The notes beneath the pieces were generated by a model. That model had not been told where the DNA came from, made no database searches, and worked only from the letters and a program-made list of their open reading frames with translations. A stretch of DNA of 64,000 nt from positions 186,001-250,000 of the forward strand of contig NZ_RCZE01000006.1 of the NCBI RefSeq assembly GCF_006438915.1. Direction: 5' to 3'. Below, piece after piece: positions 19,524 to 27,743 of the stretch. The stretch comes from Pseudomonas arsenicoxydans. Lineage in GTDB: Bacteria; Pseudomonadota; Gammaproteobacteria; Pseudomonadales; Pseudomonadaceae. A program made the translations under genes and the position numbers. The stretch's first letter is position 1. Each line of letters opens with the position of its first letter.

Positions 19524-19571
19524 CTGTTACCGAACGCCCCAGCGTGGCGCAAAACCTCGCTCAAGTAACAG
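19524..19571 (+). promoter_or_regulatory. CbrB-like inverted repeat upstream of hutU
   Basis: CTGTTAC (19524-19530) and its exact complement GTAACAG (19565-19571) are 34 bases apart and about 230 bases before the sigma-54 type promoter. The half sites match the TGTTAC/GTAACA elements recognised by CbrB at crcZ promoters, where the spacing is about 14. hut is a known CbrAB target in Pseudomonas. The wide spacing makes this a candidate only. Confidence 0.4.
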
Positions 19572-19702
19572 TCGTCACCCTTCCGCAAAAATCTCCTCGA
19601 AAAATTTCATCTACGTCAAAACCCTTGATCCACAGGCTTTCCAGCCCATCCAAAACTTTTCTTGAACACCCATCCAACAAGTTGGCCGCTTGATTGCATA
19701 TG

Positions 19703-19716
19703 CTTGTATGTACAAG
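19703..19716. promoter_or_regulatory. HutC operator before hutU
   Basis: CTTGTATGTACAAG is a near-perfect palindrome (13 or 14 positions symmetric around TATGTA) and corresponds to the known Pseudomonas HutC site. It lies 81 bases before the -24 element of the hutU promoter and after the CbrB-like repeat. Confidence 0.8.
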
Positions 19717-19796
19717 TAAAGACGTATGCGTATGAGTCGATCGAGACTCTCCGCAGCGTCCACTGATTCGCTTGTGGCGCAACACTGCGCACAGGC

Positions 19797-19812
19797 TGGC
19801 TTGCCCACTGCC
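19797..19812 (+). promoter_or_regulatory. Candidate sigma-54 promoter of hutU
   Basis: TGGCTTGCCCACTGCC has GG and GC elements exactly 10 bases apart, as in TGGCACGNNNNTTGCW. The start point would be near 19823, leaving a leader of about 27 bases before the GTG of hutU. The hutU operon of P. fluorescens is reported to be sigma-54 dependent, which supports the call. Confidence 0.5.
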
Positions 19813-19849
19813 AGGGCTGGTTTGAATTGATCGCTGAGGAGTCTTTTTC

Positions 19850-21532
19850 GTGACTGACAATAAACCTACGAAGTACCGTGATGTTGAAATCCGTGCCGCA
19901 CGCGGTAACAAGCTGACCGCCAAGAGCTGGCTGACCGAAGCGCCGCTGCGCATGTTGATGAACAACCTCGACCCTGAAGTCGCCGAGAATCCTAAAGAAC
20001 TGGTGGTTTACGGTGGTATCGGTCGTGCGGCACGTAACTGGGAGTGCTACGACAAGATCGTCGAAAGCCTGACCAACCTGAACGACGACGAGACCCTGCT
20101 GGTGCAATCCGGGAAGCCGGTCGGCGTGTTCAAGACCCACACCAACGCACCGCGCGTGCTGATCGCCAACTCCAACCTGGTGCCACACTGGGCGAGCTGG
20201 GAACACTTCAACGAACTCGATGCCAAAGGCCTGGCCATGTACGGCCAGATGACCGCCGGCAGCTGGATCTACATCGGCAGCCAGGGCATCGTCCAGGGCA
20301 CCTACGAAACCTTCGTCGAAGCCGGTCGCCAACATTACAACGATGACCTGAAAGGTCGTTGGGTCCTGACCGCCGGCCTCGGCGGCATGGGCGGCGCCCA
20401 GCCTCTGGCCGCGACCCTGGCGGGTGCTTGCTCGCTGAACATCGAATGCCAGCAAGTGAGCATCGATTTCCGTTTGAACAGCCGCTACGTCGACGAACAA
20501 GCCACCGACCTCGACGACGCACTGGCGCGCATCGCCAAATACACCAAAGAAGGCAAGGCGATTTCCATCGCACTGCTGGGTAATGCCGCTGAAATCCTGC
20601 CAGAACTGGTTCGTCGTGGTGTACGCCCGGACATGGTCACCGACCAGACCAGCGCCCACGACCCGCTCAACGGTTACCTGCCGGCCGGCTGGACCTGGGA
20701 AGAGTACCGCGCTCGCGCCAAGACCGAGCCAGCGGCTGTGGTGAAAGCCGCCAAGCAATCGATGGCCGTTCACGTTAAAGCGATGCTGGATTTCCAGAAA
20801 ATGGGCATCCCGACCTTCGACTATGGCAACAACATCCGTCAGATGGCTCAGGAAGAAGGCGTGGAAAACGCATTCGACTTCCCAGGTTTCGTACCGGCTT
20901 ACATCCGTCCGCTGTTCTGCCGCGGTATCGGTCCGTTCCGTTGGGCTGCACTGTCCGGCAACGCGGAAGACATCTACAAGACCGACGCCAAAGTAAAAGA
21001 ACTGATCCCGGACGATGCCCACCTGCACAACTGGCTGGATATGGCGCGCGAGCGCATCAGCTTCCAGGGTCTGCCGGCGCGTATCTGCTGGGTTGGCCTG
21101 GGCCTGCGAGCCAAGCTCGGTCTGGCGTTCAACGAAATGGTGCGCAGCGGTGAATTGTCCGCGCCCATCGTGATCGGTCGTGACCACCTGGACTCCGGTT
21201 CGGTCGCCAGCCCGAACCGCGAAACCGAATCGATGCAGGACGGTTCCGACGCTGTGTCCGACTGGCCACTGCTCAACGCTCTGCTGAACACGGCGAGCGG
21301 CGCGACCTGGGTTTCCCTGCACCACGGCGGCGGCGTCGGCATGGGCTTCTCCCAGCACTCGGGCATGGTGATTGTCTGCGACGGTACGGACGAAGCGGCC
21401 GAGCGTATTGCTCGCGTGCTGCACAACGACCCGGCGACCGGTGTCATGCGTCACGCCGATGCCGGTTACCAGATCGCGATCGACTGCGCCAAGGAACAAG
21501 GGCTGAACCTGCCGATGATTACCGGCAAATAA
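19850..21532 (+). CDS. hutU: Urocanate hydratase HutU
   Basis: A 560-residue NAD-dependent urocanase converting urocanate to imidazolone propionate. The early motif [17 protein letters not shown] (about residues 51-67), the dinucleotide region [17 protein letters not shown] (about 176-192) and the C-terminal [18 protein letters not shown] are all intact. Length is normal. GTG start at 19850, with GAGGAG 9 bases upstream. First gene of the main hut operon; a REPIN separates it from the permease gene. Confidence 0.97.
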   Translation: MTDNKPTKYRDVEIRAARGNKLTAKSWLTEAPLRMLMNNLDPEVAENPKELVVYGGIGRAARNWECYDKIVESLTNLNDDETLLVQSGKPVGVFKTHTNAPRVLIANSNLVPHWASWEHFNELDAKGLAMYGQMTAGSWIYIGSQGIVQGTYETFVEAGRQHYNDDLKGRWVLTAGLGGMGGAQPLAATLAGACSLNIECQQVSIDFRLNSRYVDEQATDLDDALARIAKYTKEGKAISIALLGNAAEILPELVRRGVRPDMVTDQTSAHDPLNGYLPAGWTWEEYRARAKTEPAAVVKAAKQSMAVHVKAMLDFQKMGIPTFDYGNNIRQMAQEEGVENAFDFPGFVPAYIRPLFCRGIGPFRWAALSGNAEDIYKTDAKVKELIPDDAHLHNWLDMARERISFQGLPARICWVGLGLRAKLGLAFNEMVRSGELSAPIVIGRDHLDSGSVASPNRETESMQDGSDAVSDWPLLNALLNTASGATWVSLHHGGGVGMGFSQHSGMVIVCDGTDEAAERIARVLHNDPATGVMRHADAGYQIAIDCAKEQGLNLPMITGK

Positions 21533-21541
21533 CGCAGTACT

Positions 21542-21632
21542 TGTGGGAGCGGGCTTGCTCGCGAAAGCGGTAGACCAGTCGGCATTGATGTTGGATGTGC
21601 TGGCCTCTTCGCGAGCAAGCCCGCTCCCACAT
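21542..21632. repeat. REPIN, family A (GTGGGAGC ends outward)
   Basis: Arms TGTGGGAGCGGGCTTGC and GCAAGCCCGCTCCCACA are inverted around a spacer with GGCATTGATGTTGGATG. It begins 9 bases after the hutU stop, inside the presumed operon. Confidence 0.9.
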
Positions 21633-21655
21633 AGAGCAGTTCCACAGTGAATTCC

Positions 21656-21663
21656 AATAACAA
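21656..21663 (+). promoter_or_regulatory. Possible Crc/Hfq CA-motif before the urocanate permease gene
   Basis: AATAACAA fits the AANAANAA motif used by Hfq/Crc for catabolite repression. It lies 18 bases before the ATG at 21681 and just upstream of the AGAGG ribosome site. Confidence 0.45.
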
Positions 21664-21680
21664 TCCACAGAGGTTGAACC

Positions 21681-23150
21681 ATGGCTGTCAACGATCGTGC
21701 AAGCAACAAACCGTTGATCGAGAAGCGCTCGATCGACTACATCCCGGAAGCGGAAAGACACGGTCGTCTATTTAGCCAGTTCACCCTGTGGATGGGTGCC
21801 AACCTGCAAATCACCGCGATTGTCACCGGGGCCCTGGCCGTGGTGCTGGGCGGTGACGTGTTCTGGTCGTTGATCGGTCTGTTGATCGGTCAACTGCTCG
21901 GCGGCGGCGTCATGGCGTTGCACGCGGCGCAAGGGCCCAAGCTGGGTCTGCCGCAGATGATCTCCAGTCGTGTGCAGTTCGGCGTATATGGCGCGGCCAT
22001 CCCTATCGTTTTGGTCTGCTTGATGTACCTCGGCTTCACCGCAACGGGAACCGTGTTATCCGGGCAGGCGCTGGGCCAGTTGTTTGGTGTCAGCGACAGC
22101 GTCGGCATCCTGATTTTCGCCAGCGTCATCGTGCTGGTCACGGTGCTCGGTTATCGGGTGATCCATTGGATCGGCCGTGTGGCCAGTGTCATTGGCGTGA
22201 TTGCCTTTGTTTATCTGTTCAGCCGTCTGATGAGCCAGGTTGATGTGGGCGCACTGTTGCAAATCCGCCACTTCAGCTGGAGCAGTTTCCTGCTCGCGGT
22301 ATCGCTCGCGGCGTCCTGGCAGATCGCCTTCGGCCCTTACGTGGCTGACTACTCTCGCTACCTGCCGAGCAAGGTTTCCTCGGTGAAAACTTTTTTTGCC
22401 GCAGGCGCAGGTTCGGTCATTGGTGCGCAGGTAGCGATGGTCCTCGGCGTGTTCGCTGCCGCCTCGGCCAACGGCCAATTCGCCGGCCACGAAGTCGCCT
22501 ACATCGTAGGTCTGGGCGGTACCGGTGCCACCGCTGCGCTGCTGTATTTCAGCATCGCGTTTGGCAAGGTCACCATCTCCACGCTGAACTCCTACGGCAG
22601 CTTCATGTGCATTGCGACCATCATCAGCGGTTTCCGTGGTGACCTGAAAGTATCGCGCTTGCAGCGCCTGGTCTTCGTGCTGGTCATCGTCGGTGCGGCG
22701 ACCCTCATGGCGTTGCTCGGTCAGCACTCGTTCCTCGGTGCGTTCAAGTCCTTCATCCTGTTCCTGCTGGCGTTCTTCACGCCATGGAGCGCGATCAACC
22801 TGGTGGACTACTACTGCATCACCCGCGAGCGCTATGACGTGCCGGCACTGGCCGATCCGAACGGTCGCTACGGTCGTTGGAACGCCCTCGGTATCAGCGT
22901 CTATGTCTTCGGTGTGCTGGTGCAGTTGCCGTTCATCTCCACCAAGTTCTATACCGGTCCGCTGGTGGCGGCCCTGGGTGATGTGGATATTTCCTGGATC
23001 ATCGGTCTGGTGATTCCCGCAGCCCTGTATTACGTGTGTGCGAAAAAATGGCACGGCTCCGTGCCTGATCAACTGATTCTGCCGGTCGAGCAGGACGGCG
23101 TTGTACAACCTAAAACAAGCGGGACCGGTCGCGTTGCTACGCAGGCCTGA
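21681..23150 (+). CDS. NCS1-type permease of the hut operon (urocanate transporter type)
   Basis: A 489-residue cytosine/purine permease family (CodB-like) transporter with about twelve hydrophobic helices starting near residue 30. In P. fluorescens SBW25 the gene in this position is, from memory, the urocanate transporter called hutTu, so urocanate is the likely substrate; sequence alone shows only an NCS1 permease. ATG at 21681 follows AGAGG. It lies between hutU and hutX with a REPIN upstream, and a CA-type Crc motif precedes it. Confidence 0.85.
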   Translation: MAVNDRASNKPLIEKRSIDYIPEAERHGRLFSQFTLWMGANLQITAIVTGALAVVLGGDVFWSLIGLLIGQLLGGGVMALHAAQGPKLGLPQMISSRVQFGVYGAAIPIVLVCLMYLGFTATGTVLSGQALGQLFGVSDSVGILIFASVIVLVTVLGYRVIHWIGRVASVIGVIAFVYLFSRLMSQVDVGALLQIRHFSWSSFLLAVSLAASWQIAFGPYVADYSRYLPSKVSSVKTFFAAGAGSVIGAQVAMVLGVFAAASANGQFAGHEVAYIVGLGGTGATAALLYFSIAFGKVTISTLNSYGSFMCIATIISGFRGDLKVSRLQRLVFVLVIVGAATLMALLGQHSFLGAFKSFILFLLAFFTPWSAINLVDYYCITRERYDVPALADPNGRYGRWNALGISVYVFGVLVQLPFISTKFYTGPLVAALGDVDISWIIGLVIPAALYYVCAKKWHGSVPDQLILPVEQDGVVQPKTSGTGRVATQA

Positions 23151-23219
23151 TTGGACGTGGACAGGGCTGGATGCCTCTTGACTGCCGTAAGCCAATTCAT
23201 GATTAGGAGCGTCACAACA

Positions 23220-24188
23220 ATGAAATCGAACAAGACCCTGCTGACCACATTGCTTTCCATGGGCCTGCTGGCCAGTGCCGGCGCCACCCAGGCAGCCGGT
23301 TGGTGCGAGTCGGGCAAACCGGTGAAATTCGCCGGCCTGAACTGGGAAAGCGCCATGCTGCTGACCGACGTGCTGCAAGTCGTGTTGGAGAAAGGCTACG
23401 ACTGCAAGACCGACAGCCTGCCGGGCAACTCCATCACCATGGAAAACGCCCTGAGCAGCAACGACATTCAAGTGTTTGCCGAAGAGTGGGTCGGCCGCAG
23501 CGAAGTCTGGAACAAGGCTGAGAAGGCCGGCAAAGTCGTCGGTGTCGGCGCACCTGTGGTGGGCGCGATCGAAGGCTGGTACGTGCCGCGCTATGTGATC
23601 GAAGGCGATGCCAAACGCAAGCTGGAACCCAAAGCCCCGGACCTGAAAAACATCGCCGACCTGGCCAAGTACTCCGCCGTGTTCAAGGATCAGGAAGAAC
23701 CATCCAAGGGCCGTTTCTACAACTGCCCGGCCGGCTGGACCTGTGAACTCGACAACAGCGAAATGCTCAAGAGCTACGGCTTGGAAAGCAGCTACACCAA
23801 CTTCCGCCCAGGCACCGGCCCGGCGCTGGATGCGGCCGTGCTGTCGAGCTACAAGCGTGGCGAGCCGATCCTGTTCTACTACTGGTCGCCAACCCCGCTG
23901 ATGGGCCAGGTTGATCTGGTCAAGCTGGAAGAGAAACCAGGCGTGGATAAAAGCGTGACCATCAAGGTCGGCCTGTCCAAGACCTTCCACGACGAAGCCC
24001 CAGAACTGGTGGCCGTGCTGGAAAAGGTCAATCTGCCAATCGACATCCTCAACCAGAACCTTGGGCGTATGACCAAAGAGCGGATCGAGTCGCCAAAACT
24101 GGCGAAGATCTTCTTGAAGGAACATCCTGAAGTCTGGCACGCGTGGGTGAGCGAAGACGCAGCCAAGAAAATCGACGCGGCCTTGTAG
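23220..24188 (+). CDS. hutX: Histidine ABC transporter substrate-binding protein HutX
   Basis: A 322-residue binding protein of the glycine betaine/proline (OpuAC-like) superfamily that, beside hutWV, is expected to bind histidine. Start ATG 23220 after TAGGAG gives a clean signal peptide ending ATQAAGW (about residue 24); upstream in-frame codons lack one. Domain-typical segments are VKFAGLNWESAML and the YYWSPTPLM hinge region. First gene of the hutXWV unit. Confidence 0.9.
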   Translation: MKSNKTLLTTLLSMGLLASAGATQAAGWCESGKPVKFAGLNWESAMLLTDVLQVVLEKGYDCKTDSLPGNSITMENALSSNDIQVFAEEWVGRSEVWNKAEKAGKVVGVGAPVVGAIEGWYVPRYVIEGDAKRKLEPKAPDLKNIADLAKYSAVFKDQEEPSKGRFYNCPAGWTCELDNSEMLKSYGLESSYTNFRPGTGPALDAAVLSSYKRGEPILFYYWSPTPLMGQVDLVKLEEKPGVDKSVTIKVGLSKTFHDEAPELVAVLEKVNLPIDILNQNLGRMTKERIESPKLAKIFLKEHPEVWHAWVSEDAAKKIDAAL

Positions 24189-24258
24189 GTTGAGCCTCTC
24201 CGACTGCCGGTAGCGGCAGTCGGACGCTTGATCGCAACCCCTTGATTGAGAGTCTCTT

Positions 24259-25110
24259 ATGTTTCCCGAAAGCTTTACCTTTTCCATCGCCGACTGGGTC
24301 AACGGTTGGGTCGATTCGCTGGTCACCAACTACGGCGACGTGTTCCGGCAGATCTCTGACACGCTGCTGTGGGCCATCGTCAACCTTGAAGGCCTGCTGC
24401 GTGCTGCGCCCTGGTGGTTGATGCTCGCCATCGTCGCGGGCATTGCCTGGCACGCCACGCGCAAAGTCGTGACCACAGCCGTGATTGTCGGCTTGTTGTT
24501 TCTGGTGGGTGCGGTCGGCCTCTGGGACAAGCTGATGCAAACCCTGGCGCTGATGATGGTCGCGACGATCATTTCGGTACTGATCGGTATTCCGCTGGGC
24601 ATTCTCTCGGCGCGCAGCAATCGCCTGCGTTCGATCTTGATGCCGCTGCTGGACATCATGCAGACCATGCCGAGTTTCGTGTACCTGATCCCGGTGCTGA
24701 TGCTGTTCGGCCTGGGCAAGGTCCCGGCGATTTTCGCCACTGTGATCTACGCCGCACCACCACTGATTCGCTTGACCGATCTGGGCATTCGCCAGGTTGA
24801 CGGTGAAGTGATGGAAGCAATCAACGCCTTCGGTGCGAACCGCTGGCAGCAACTGTTTGGCGTGCAACTGCCCCTGGCCTTGCCGAGCATCATGGCCGGG
24901 ATCAACCAGACCACCATGATGGCGCTGTCGATGGTCGTGATTGCCTCGATGATTGGTGCCCGTGGCTTGGGCGAAGACGTACTGGTGGGGATTCAGACCC
25001 TCAACGTCGGACGTGGCCTGGAAGCCGGTCTGGCGATCGTGATTCTGGCTGTGGTGATCGACCGCATTACTCAGGCGTACGGTCGGGCACGGCATGAGGT
25101 GAACAAATGA
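24259..25110 (+). CDS. hutW: Histidine ABC transporter permease HutW
   Basis: A 283-residue inner-membrane subunit of the ProW type with six or so helices. The EAA loop is recognisable as GEVMEAINAFGANRWQQLFGVQLPLALPSIMAG near residue 180-210. It sits 70 bases after hutX and overlaps hutV by 4 bases (ATGA), so it is translationally coupled to the ATPase. Confidence 0.93.
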   Translation: MFPESFTFSIADWVNGWVDSLVTNYGDVFRQISDTLLWAIVNLEGLLRAAPWWLMLAIVAGIAWHATRKVVTTAVIVGLLFLVGAVGLWDKLMQTLALMMVATIISVLIGIPLGILSARSNRLRSILMPLLDIMQTMPSFVYLIPVLMLFGLGKVPAIFATVIYAAPPLIRLTDLGIRQVDGEVMEAINAFGANRWQQLFGVQLPLALPSIMAGINQTTMMALSMVVIASMIGARGLGEDVLVGIQTLNVGRGLEAGLAIVILAVVIDRITQAYGRARHEVNK

Positions 25111-25937
25111 ACAACGCGACCGTAAGCAAGATCGAAGTCAAAAACGTCTTCAAGATTTTCGGCAACCGTTCCAAGGATGCACTGGCGATGATTGGCCAGG
25201 GCAAGACCAAAGACCAGGTGCTGTCCGAAACCGGCTGCGTGGTCGGTGTGAACGATCTGTCCCTGAGCATCGGCACCGGCGAGATCTTCGTGATCATGGG
25301 CCTGTCCGGTTCGGGTAAATCGACCCTGGTGCGCCACTTCAACCGCCTGATTGACCCGACCAGCGGCGCGATCCTGGTGGACGGCGTGGACATCCTGCAA
25401 TACGACATGGATGCCCTGCGCGAATTTCGCCGGCACAAGATCAGCATGGTGTTCCAGAGCTTCGGCCTGCTGCCGCACAAGACCGTAGTGGATAACGTCG
25501 CCTACGGCCTGAAAGTGCGCGGCGAGAGCAAGCAGATGTGCTCTGAGCGTGCGCTGCACTGGATCAACACTGTGGGCCTCAAGGGCTATGAAAACAAATA
25601 CCCGCATCAGCTCTCGGGCGGCATGCGTCAGCGTGTGGGCCTGGCCCGCGCCTTGGCGGCAGACACCGACATCATCCTGATGGACGAAGCGTTCAGTGCC
25701 CTCGACCCGTTGATTCGCGCCGAGATGCAGGACCAGTTGCTGGAACTGCAAAAGACCCTGCACAAGACCATCGTCTTCATCACCCACGACCTGGACGAGG
25801 CCGTGCGCATCGGCAACCGCATTGCGATCCTCAAGGACGGCCGCCTGATTCAGGTCGGCACCCCGCGCGAGATCCTGCATTCGCCGGCAGATGAGTATGT
25901 CGACCGGTTCGTGCAGCGTCGGGCTGCGGTGGTTTAA
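25107..25937 (+). CDS. hutV: Histidine ABC transporter ATPase HutV
   Basis: A 276-residue ProV-type ATPase. Walker A GLSGSGKST is near residue 67, the signature LSGGMRQRVGLARAL near 171 and Walker B ILMDEAFSALDPL near 190. The C-terminal regulatory CBS domains found in osmotic ProV proteins are absent, as in other nutrient-type members. It completes hutXWV and is followed by a family B repeat before hutH1. Confidence 0.95.
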   Translation: MNNATVSKIEVKNVFKIFGNRSKDALAMIGQGKTKDQVLSETGCVVGVNDLSLSIGTGEIFVIMGLSGSGKSTLVRHFNRLIDPTSGAILVDGVDILQYDMDALREFRRHKISMVFQSFGLLPHKTVVDNVAYGLKVRGESKQMCSERALHWINTVGLKGYENKYPHQLSGGMRQRVGLARALAADTDIILMDEAFSALDPLIRAEMQDQLLELQKTLHKTIVFITHDLDEAVRIGNRIAILKDGRLIQVGTPREILHSPADEYVDRFVQRRAAVV

Positions 25938-25967
25938 AGCTGATAAGTGGCAAGTGGTGAAATCCAT

Positions 25968-26063
25968 TGTGGCGAGGGGGCTTGCCCCCGTTCGAGCGCG
26001 CAGCGGTCGCTTTTTTTTGGGGGCTGCTCCGCAACCCAACGGGGGCAAGCCCCCTCGCCACAG
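25968..26063. repeat. Family B repeat (GGCGAGGGGGCTTGCCCCCG subtype)
   Basis: TGTGGCGAGGGGGCTTGCC and its complement GGCAAGCCCCCTCGCCACA are the outer arms. A T-run and CGCGCAGCGG / GCTGCTCCGC lie in the interior. It lies 30 bases after hutV and ends 36 bases before hutH1, within the operon. Confidence 0.88.
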
Positions 26064-26099
26064 GGTTTCATTGATCAACAGAATTGGTAGAGGCTCCAG

Positions 26100-27623
26100 A
26101 TGTCCCAGGCTGAAAAAATCGTTATCACCGAAGCGCAGGTACGTTGGCAGGATGTGGTCGCCGTCGCCCGTCATGGCGCGCAGCTTGAGCTGTCGGCGCC
26201 GGTCTGGGCACGTATTGAAAACGCCCAGGGCATCGTCCAGCGCATCGTCACCAGCGGCGAGCGTGCCTACGGCATCAACACCGGGCTGGGCGCGTTGTGC
26301 AACGTCTCCCTGCAAGATGAACAACTCAGCCAGTTGTCGCGCAACACCCTGCTCAGCCACGCCTGTGGCGTCGGTGCACCGCTGACCAACGAACAGACTC
26401 GCGCCATCATGTGCGCCGCCGTCGTCAACTTTAGTCACGGCAAATCCGGCCTGCACCGCCAGGTGGTTGAAGCCCTGCTGGCGCTGCTCAACCGTGGTAT
26501 CACCCCGCAAGTGCCGTCCCAGGGGTCCGTCGGCTACCTGACCCATATGGCGCACATCGGCATTGCACTGCTGGGTGTCGGCAATGTCAGCTATCGCGGG
26601 CAAGTCGTTTCCGCGCAACAAGCCTTGGCCGAAGAAGGCCTGCAACAGGTCAAGCTCGGTGCCAAGGACGGTTTGTGCCTGGTCAACGGCACACCGTGCA
26701 TGAGCGGGCTCAGTTGCCTGGCGATTGCCGATGCCACGCATCTGCTGCAGTGGGCCGACGTGATCGGCGCCATGAGTTTCGAAGCCCAGCGCGGTCAGCT
26801 CGATGCGTTCGACGCCGAGATCATCGCGCTCAAGCCGCACCCGGGCATGCAGCAAGTCGGTATCAACCTGCGAGCGCTGCTCGATGGCAGTGAAGTGATC
26901 GCCCAGAGCAAGGGCATTCGCACCCAGGATGCGCTGAGCATCCGCTCGATCCCGCAGGTACACGGCGCCGCGCGCGATCAGCTGGCGCACGCGACCAGAC
27001 AGATCGAAACCGAACTCAACGGCTGCACCGATAACCCGCTGCTGCTGGGGACGCCGGACAATTTTCGCGTCATGTCCCAGGCCAACCCGCACGGCCAATC
27101 GGTCGCGTTGGCGGCGGACTTGCTGGCGATTGCCATGGCCGAAATCGGCTCCATCGCCGAGCGTCGCCTGGACCGTTTGATCAACCCCCACGTCAGCGGT
27201 CTGCCAGCATTTCTGGTGGCCAATCCCGGGGTGAATTCCGGGATGATGATCGTGCAATACGTCGCCGCATCGCTGTGTGCGGAAAACCGCCAATTGGCGC
27301 AACCGGCGGTGCTCGACAACTACGTGACTTCGGGCCTGCAGGAAGATCACCTGAGCATGGGCACCAACGCCGCGCTTAAGCTGCTCCGCGCGTTGGAAAA
27401 CTGCACGCAGATCCTCGCCATCGAGTACCTGCTGGCGGCGCAGGCGTTTGAATTTCTCAAAGAACAACGCTTCGGCGCTGGCACCGATACGGCGTGGCGT
27501 CTGCTGCGTGAACGCGTACCGGCCTACGATCAGGATCGCTGGCTGGCACCGGACATCGCCGCTGCTGCGGGCGTTTTGAAAGACCCGATTTTGCTGCACA
27601 AAGCTTTACCGAATCTGAACTGA
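26100..27623 (+). CDS. hutH1: HutH1: histidine ammonia-lyase paralogue lacking the MIO triad
   Basis: A 507-residue member of the HAL/PAL superfamily. The N-terminal AYGINTGLGAL (Tyr57), LSHACGVG (His) and LVNGT (Asn) segments are kept, as is the Glu of GLQEDHLSMG. The segment GSVG (142-145) runs directly into YLTHMAH, whereas HutH2 reads [15 protein letters not shown]: exactly Ala-Ser-Gly, the source of the MIO prosthetic group, is missing. The catalytic Tyr of DPYSLRC is Leu279 here; Arg282 is kept. MIO-based deamination is therefore not expected. The frame is intact and codon use normal, so it is not a decaying pseudogene. Its role is unknown. Confidence 0.9.
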   Translation: MSQAEKIVITEAQVRWQDVVAVARHGAQLELSAPVWARIENAQGIVQRIVTSGERAYGINTGLGALCNVSLQDEQLSQLSRNTLLSHACGVGAPLTNEQTRAIMCAAVVNFSHGKSGLHRQVVEALLALLNRGITPQVPSQGSVGYLTHMAHIGIALLGVGNVSYRGQVVSAQQALAEEGLQQVKLGAKDGLCLVNGTPCMSGLSCLAIADATHLLQWADVIGAMSFEAQRGQLDAFDAEIIALKPHPGMQQVGINLRALLDGSEVIAQSKGIRTQDALSIRSIPQVHGAARDQLAHATRQIETELNGCTDNPLLLGTPDNFRVMSQANPHGQSVALAADLLAIAMAEIGSIAERRLDRLINPHVSGLPAFLVANPGVNSGMMIVQYVAASLCAENRQLAQPAVLDNYVTSGLQEDHLSMGTNAALKLLRALENCTQILAIEYLLAAQAFEFLKEQRFGAGTDTAWRLLRERVPAYDQDRWLAPDIAAAAGVLKDPILLHKALPNLN

Positions 27624-27743
27624 TCTCACATAACACCAGCGTGCCAAGGCGCCAGCCCTCTCAAAACGAGGGAAGCGACGGACAACGGATATCTCCGGAG
27701 CGTCTGGTAGTTAATTTAAAAAACTCTCAAAAGGAGCATAAAA

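Noticed and set aside
19616..21709. 697-codon open frame opposite hutU
   Set aside because: It runs through a REPIN, the hutU promoter region and the HutC operator, and shows no recognisable protein features.
22056..24329. 757-codon open frame opposite the permease and hutX
   Set aside because: It crosses two well-supported plus-strand genes; antisense composition only.
26100..27623. hutH1 as a pseudogene
   Set aside because: The frame is complete, codon use is like its neighbours and most pocket residues are kept; the change is a precise three-codon loss, so it is described as an altered paralogue.
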